A DNA stretch of 64,000 bases from Mariannaea sp. PMI_226 (taxonomy: Eukaryota; Ascomycota; Sordariomycetes; Hypocreales; Nectriaceae): contig JANFOG010000010.1 in NCBI GenBank assembly GCA_024336345.1, positions 1,426,001 through 1,490,000 of the forward strand, given 5' to 3'. Both the position numbers and the translations under genes were made by a program. Positions 59,975 through 64,000 of the stretch are shown here, in pieces. The notes below the pieces were generated by a model. The model had not been told where the DNA came from. It saw nothing but the letters and a program-made list of their open reading frames with translations, and did not search any database. Each line of letters starts with the position of its first letter. The stretch's first letter is position 1.

Positions 59975-61579
59975 ATGGCTTCCAAGCAGGCCAATCTTGC
60001 GCCGACAGACGGCATGGCCATAACCTCAGCTCCTGATATTGAGATGGCACCCATTGCACAACCTGCATCGAAGGATTGTCAGATCCAAGAATCAGACCCG
60101 TTTCTGGTAGCATTCAACCCTGAATTTGATGCTGAGAACCCCAAAGATTGGCCGACAAGCCGGAAGTGGGCAGTCACTGACGTTATTTCCGCCACCGGCT
60201 TCAATCGCATCATGGTGTCTACCATCATGGCGCCGGCGCTATCAACAATTGCTCGCGAATTGGACATGAACTCCGCAGAGTCCACAATGGCCCTGTCCAT
60301 CTACCTGCTGGCTACTGCATTTGGACCTCTGGTGATTGGCCCTCTGTCGGAGATGTACGGGAGGGAGCGCATCCTGCACGCTTCTAATGTGTGGTTTCTT
60401 ATCTGGAACATTGCCTGTGGCTTCGCCAATTCCAAGGGCCTCCTGATTGCATCGCGCTTCTTAGCCGGCTTCGGCGCGAGCTCAGTGTATGCACTATCTG
60501 GTGGTGTTCTCAGCGACGTGTGGACTCCCGAACAACGTGGGCAGTCGCTTGGCATGTATCTGCTCATTCCTTTGCTAGGAGCTGCTGTTGGTACTGCAAC
60601 CCCGTGAGGCCGTACTCGGCTTTTCTTTTTTCCTGCACAAGCTAACATCTCTACAGGTCCAATCATTGGGGGCTTCATGGCGGCTCGCACTACTTGGAGA
60701 TGGATGTTTTGGGCAACGTCTATCTTCCAGGCTGTGATGATATTTGTGTCCTTCACTACGTTTCGTGAGACATATGCACCGACCATACTTCAACGTCGAG
60801 CTAAAAGACTTCGGAAAGAGACTGGCAATGACCAGTACAAGACTATGGGGGAGCGACAACACGGTCATCAAGCCGTTCTATCGACACTTGGACGTACTCT
60901 CACACGACCTCTTCGACTGCTCATGTTCCACCCCATCATTCAAGTAACCTCGATAATCTCAGGGTTCTACTACGGAATTCTTTACATCATTTTGTCGACG
61001 TTTTCCGACCTTTGGGTTAATCAGTATCATCAATCGGTCGAGATCAGTGGCCTTCACTACATTGCATGCGCCCTTGGAGAGATCGCGGGCTCGCAAATCG
61101 GAGGGCGGCTACTGGATTCGCTTTTCAGGCGTATGCATGATGCAAGGCCTCCTTCTTCCAGCGGCGAAACACATGTGCCCGAGTATCGCATCCCCCTGAT
61201 CTTTCCAGGGGCTCTGTTGGCACCTCTTGGCCTTTTGTTGTATGGATGGAGCGGAGAATACAAACTGCATTGGATTATCGTGGATATAGGAATATTCCTA
61301 GCCATGTTTGCAATGCAAGTTGCCGGAATGCCGCTTACTGCCTACGTGATGGACACATATTCCGACCACACGAGCAGTGCGACGGCAGCAACGCAGTTTC
61401 TAAAGAGCCTCACAGCATTTCTGTTCCCATTATTTGCGCCGAAAATGTTTAGTGCTCTTGGGTATGGTTGGGGAAGCAGTGCCATGGCTTTTGCAGGGCT
61501 TCTCTTTGGTTTCCCTGCGCCTCTTATTATGTGGTACTATGGCTCGAGGCTGAGAGCAAAGGCCCAGAATAGCTACTAA
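59975..61579 (+). CDS. MFS transporter, DHA1 drug:H+ antiporter type
   Basis: CDS join(59975..60590,60657..61579), 512 aa. Cytosolic N terminus, then NPKDWPTSRKW, the typical DHA1 entry. A motif resembling GxLADrxGRR appears as GPLSEMYGRERIL between TM2 and TM3; motif C-like text spans the splice junction as LLGAAVGPIIGGFM. A central loop (FRETY...RAKRLRKETG) is followed by the C-terminal six helices, including VAGMPLTAYVMDTY and GYGWGSSAMAF. The RETYAPTIL segment is shared with polyamine/fluconazole-type exporters. The intron donor is G|GTACTG. It probably exports toxic compounds or polyamines; substrate unknown. Confidence 0.85.
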
Positions 61580-62437
61580 GCTCAGTCTCAAAAGAGGCAC
61601 TGCATATATTCCGGGAAAAAAACGAGTTGATATTTTTTTTTTTTTGGGACGGTCAAAGGAAGCACGTATATGCTCACCATAAACGCATCTTTGTAGTACT
61701 AAGAAACTCGCTTTATTCCATTCGGCACTTGTATAACACTCATCGCCGAATTCGCAGTCACTTTGTTCCATATGCCATGGCCAACATGTTAATACCGAGT
61801 GGATGCGTATGAAGGTTGAGAATCCCTAAGCGGTTTTCTAAGAGTTCGTATTGGCGTAACGCCCCTCCAGTTGATGACAAGCACTCTTGATCCAATGAAC
61901 CTAATGCGAATTGAACAAACGGGATATCTTGAAAGGGTATGGCATTTCCATAGCCAAAGAGTGGTCACTTTCGGTAAGTCTAGAATTGATCACGGACGAA
62001 ACAGAGCCATTTCTGAAATTCAGCCATGTTTTGGACTTTGGGCTTCAATGAGCCGCGCGCAACAAACTGGAGAGGAATGACGATATTGAAGCCTTGTCAG
62101 GTCAGGGGCTAAATGCTGTTGAAGAAGCCTGAGCGAAATCTATTATATGGATATTGGATGTCACGATCAATAATCGGGAGGAAAAAATAGGACCAGACAG
62201 CTCATTGACTCTTATGTTGTCGCCAAAGGATGTGACAAAACAGGCTCTAGCCTTATCGGATGTATCCTAAATTCATATTCCATTTAGTGATGGACTAAGC
62301 CTGAATCAGTATACCGCCACGCATTGATTCCCCTGGGCTTCATTATAAGCGGCCCAAGAATATACGAGACTAAGCTAGGCGGTGGGTTGAACCATGTCGT
62401 CCCCACGGGGAGAAACGCCAAAGTTGCTATTGCATCA
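61580..62437. other. No supported gene
   Basis: 3' flank of the MFS gene and intergenic sequence with a T-run at 61630-61645. Confidence 0.5.
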
Positions 62438-62821
62438 TTATGCAACGTCCAAAGTCCATTCAGAATGAGATGAGCTGCCCTTCATGACTTAGGTGATCGT
62501 CGACCATTCGGCCCAATTCCGACAACCTCAGGCTGTGGAGAATGCTTACCCCTCTTCCTGAGCCTCCCAAATAGCGCCTAGAAACAGGGCGGCGATGCCA
62601 AACAGAGACAGGCCCCAGGTCGCAGAGTACGACGTTGTATTTCCCCAACCAGGCGCGCCAATAAAATACCATGTACCGAAGCGCACCGTAACGGGGAGAA
62701 TGCAAACCCCAGTGATCAACCAAATGTTGGATGCGGAGATGGCTGGGGAAGTCTCAAAACTAGAGACACATTAGGCAGGCGAATAATCCGGAGTGATCGG
62801 GCCGTGAGAAAAGGTTTCCAT
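62438..62821 (-). CDS. Small two-helix membrane protein, 5' end unresolved
   Basis: A protein-like exon (about 62756 down to 62550) encodes SPAISASNIWLITGVC, ILPVTVRFGTWYF and YSATWGLSLFGIAALFLGAI: two likely membrane helices. It joins via GTAAGC...GGGCAG to a short last exon (62438..62474) ending SEWTLDVA. The upstream ATG at 62821 is in frame but separated by TAA 62773-62771. However, CTAATGTGTCTCTAG just before the exon looks like an intron 3' end, so the true first exon may lie further upstream. No family was recognised. Confidence 0.4.
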
Positions 62822-63101
62822 TGTGTAGGTCCTACTCCGTATGTCATTGAAGCGCATAGAGTTGGTTGGTTGACCTATATATAAGAAAACCAAAAACGGA
62901 GACGAGAAGCTCTTGAGCTTCCGAGATTCGGATTGACGAAGAGAATTCCTACTCTGGTTAAGAAGTCCCATCATGCCAGGCTCATGGTTGTAGGAAACAT
63001 AGAATGTAAACTGTTTATATATAGCCCATCGCTCCCTCAGTTCACAGCGGAGTCTGCAACTCTTGGGCTTCACCGGGTTTTTGACTGACAATTCATACAA
63101 T

Positions 63102-64000
63102 ATGTGGAATCTTCGTGGAGGCCTTTTCTCGGCATTCTTGGCCGTTTCCTCAGTCACGGCCAGCCCAGCAAATGGCCCAGACAAGGACGGAAAATACTGG
63201 CTTCACAGTGAAGGAATTTCTGCGTCCTTCATTCGTTACGGTGCTTCCATCTCCAACCTTCTCATCAAGGACCAGTACGGCATTCAGAGAGATATTGTTG
63301 GTGGCTTTGATAATGCCACCTACTATAAGAAGGACAAGCAACATCCCCATTTCGGAGGTGTGCCTGGCAGGTATGCCAACCGTATCAAGAACAGCACGTT
63401 CGTGATCGATGGTAAGACCTATCATGTGACACCCAACGAGAACAACGGGGCCGATACACTCCATGGTGGGCCAGATGGCTGGGATTGGCGCGACTTTGAC
63501 GTTGTCTCTTACACCAAGAACAGCATTACCTTCTCTATTACTGATCCCAGCGGTAAGGAAGGGTTCCCTGGCGAGGTCGTATCCCACATTACTTATGTCG
63601 TGGATGGCTGGGACTGGTACTTCAGGATGACGGCCAAGTCTCTTACCAAGAAGACCCCCATCATGCTCAGCAGTCACACGTACTGGAACCTAGATGGCTT
63701 CTCGAACAACGAGACCAACACCATCTTCAACCACACTTTCCACATGCCATACGGTGGACAGCGAGTTGGTGTCGATAATATCCTAATCCCTACCGGTGAC
63801 ATTTTGGCCAATGCCAAGGGCTCAGTGAATGATTTCTGGAGCAGGCCCAAGCAGGTTGGCTCCTCATTCAACGACCCAGCGCTGAAGGGCAACTGCGGAT
63901 ATGGCTGCACTGGCTATGGTAAGTCTTACGCCCAAGCGATGAACCATCTCTCGTCTCTCTCCAGGAACCCCAACGCTAATACAGTGCTAGATACTTGCTA
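63102..64000 (+). CDS. Secreted aldose 1-epimerase (galactose mutarotase), 3' end beyond window
   Basis: CDS join(63102..63918,63991..>64000). It interconverts alpha and beta anomers of hexoses. The signal peptide MWNLRGGLFSAFLAVSSVTA is followed by the galactose-mutarotase-like beta-sandwich: ASFIRYGASISNLLIKD, PHFGGVPGRYANRI (Arg in the sugar site), NNGADTLHGGPDGWDWRDF (His of the conserved HGG) and SSHTYWNLDGF (second catalytic-region His). The catalytic Glu near the C terminus is outside the window. A GTAAGT...GCTAG intron precedes the final visible codons. N-glycosylation sequons and the signal peptide indicate an extracellular form. It runs divergently from the small membrane-protein gene. 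Confidence 0.85.
   Translation, partial: MWNLRGGLFSAFLAVSSVTASPANGPDKDGKYWLHSEGISASFIRYGASISNLLIKDQYGIQRDIVGGFDNATYYKKDKQHPHFGGVPGRYANRIKNSTFVIDGKTYHVTPNENNGADTLHGGPDGWDWRDFDVVSYTKNSITFSITDPSGKEGFPGEVVSHITYVVDGWDWYFRMTAKSLTKKTPIMLSSHTYWNLDGFSNNETNTIFNHTFHMPYGGQRVGVDNILIPTGDILANAKGSVNDFWSRPKQVGSSFNDPALKGNCGYGCTGYGKSYAQAMNHLSSLSRNPNANTVLDTC

Overview
The window is nuclear DNA of a filamentous ascomycete (Pezizomycotina; most likely a sordariomycete, possibly Hypocreales, though genus cannot be read from the sequence). The evidence is short GT-AG introns with CTAAC/CTAAT branch sites, a HET-domain protein, a CFEM protein, a Zn2Cys6 regulator, a fungal rhodopsin-domain (SAT4/Pth11-type) membrane protein, a TRI12-like MFS pump, a DUF3632-type protein and intron-containing tRNA genes. 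No CRISPR array, prokaryotic operon or intact transposon was seen.

Layout. (1) 0-14 kb is an unusual accessory block: a divergent Prp43-like DEAH helicase running off the left edge, two RRM-like paralogues (2.1 and 13.0 kb), a PIP-box-like/C2H2 zinc-finger protein (7.1-9.6 kb) and an unknown protein (11.4-12.5 kb). Each of the four genes whose 3' end lies inside the block is followed, in its own orientation, by a copy of one ~180-220 nt structured repeat. The repeat has two GAAA-tetraloop hairpins with compensatory changes, U-rich tandem units and a tRNA-like T-arm with a Pol III B-box. Two of these genes are otherwise open frames broken by a single in-frame TAG. This is the most novel part of the window. 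(2) 14-31 kb is gene-poor and contains a diverged inverted pair of gene relics, a CFEM protein, two overlapping divergent ORFs riddled with C-to-T-type stops, a small secreted protein, a membrane-anchored histidine acid phosphatase and a truncated P-type ATPase. (3) 33-48 kb holds a DUF3632-type gene, an MFS exporter, a secreted GH13 alpha-amylase and a compact set of succinate-semialdehyde-type dehydrogenase, FAD amine oxidase and Zn2Cys6 regulator that looks like an amine or GABA catabolic module. (4) 50-64 kb has two intron-containing tRNA-Ala(CGC) genes, a HET protein, a rhodopsin-domain membrane protein, a DHA1-type MFS transporter and the 5' part of a secreted aldose 1-epimerase.

Quality warning. 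Several otherwise intact genes (acid phosphatase, DUF3632, dehydrogenase, amine oxidase twice, probably HET) carry single-base indels, most of them in short homopolymers. The splice phases and total lengths work out once one base is restored, which looks more like sequencing error than pseudogenisation. The in-frame TAG stops are not explained this way.
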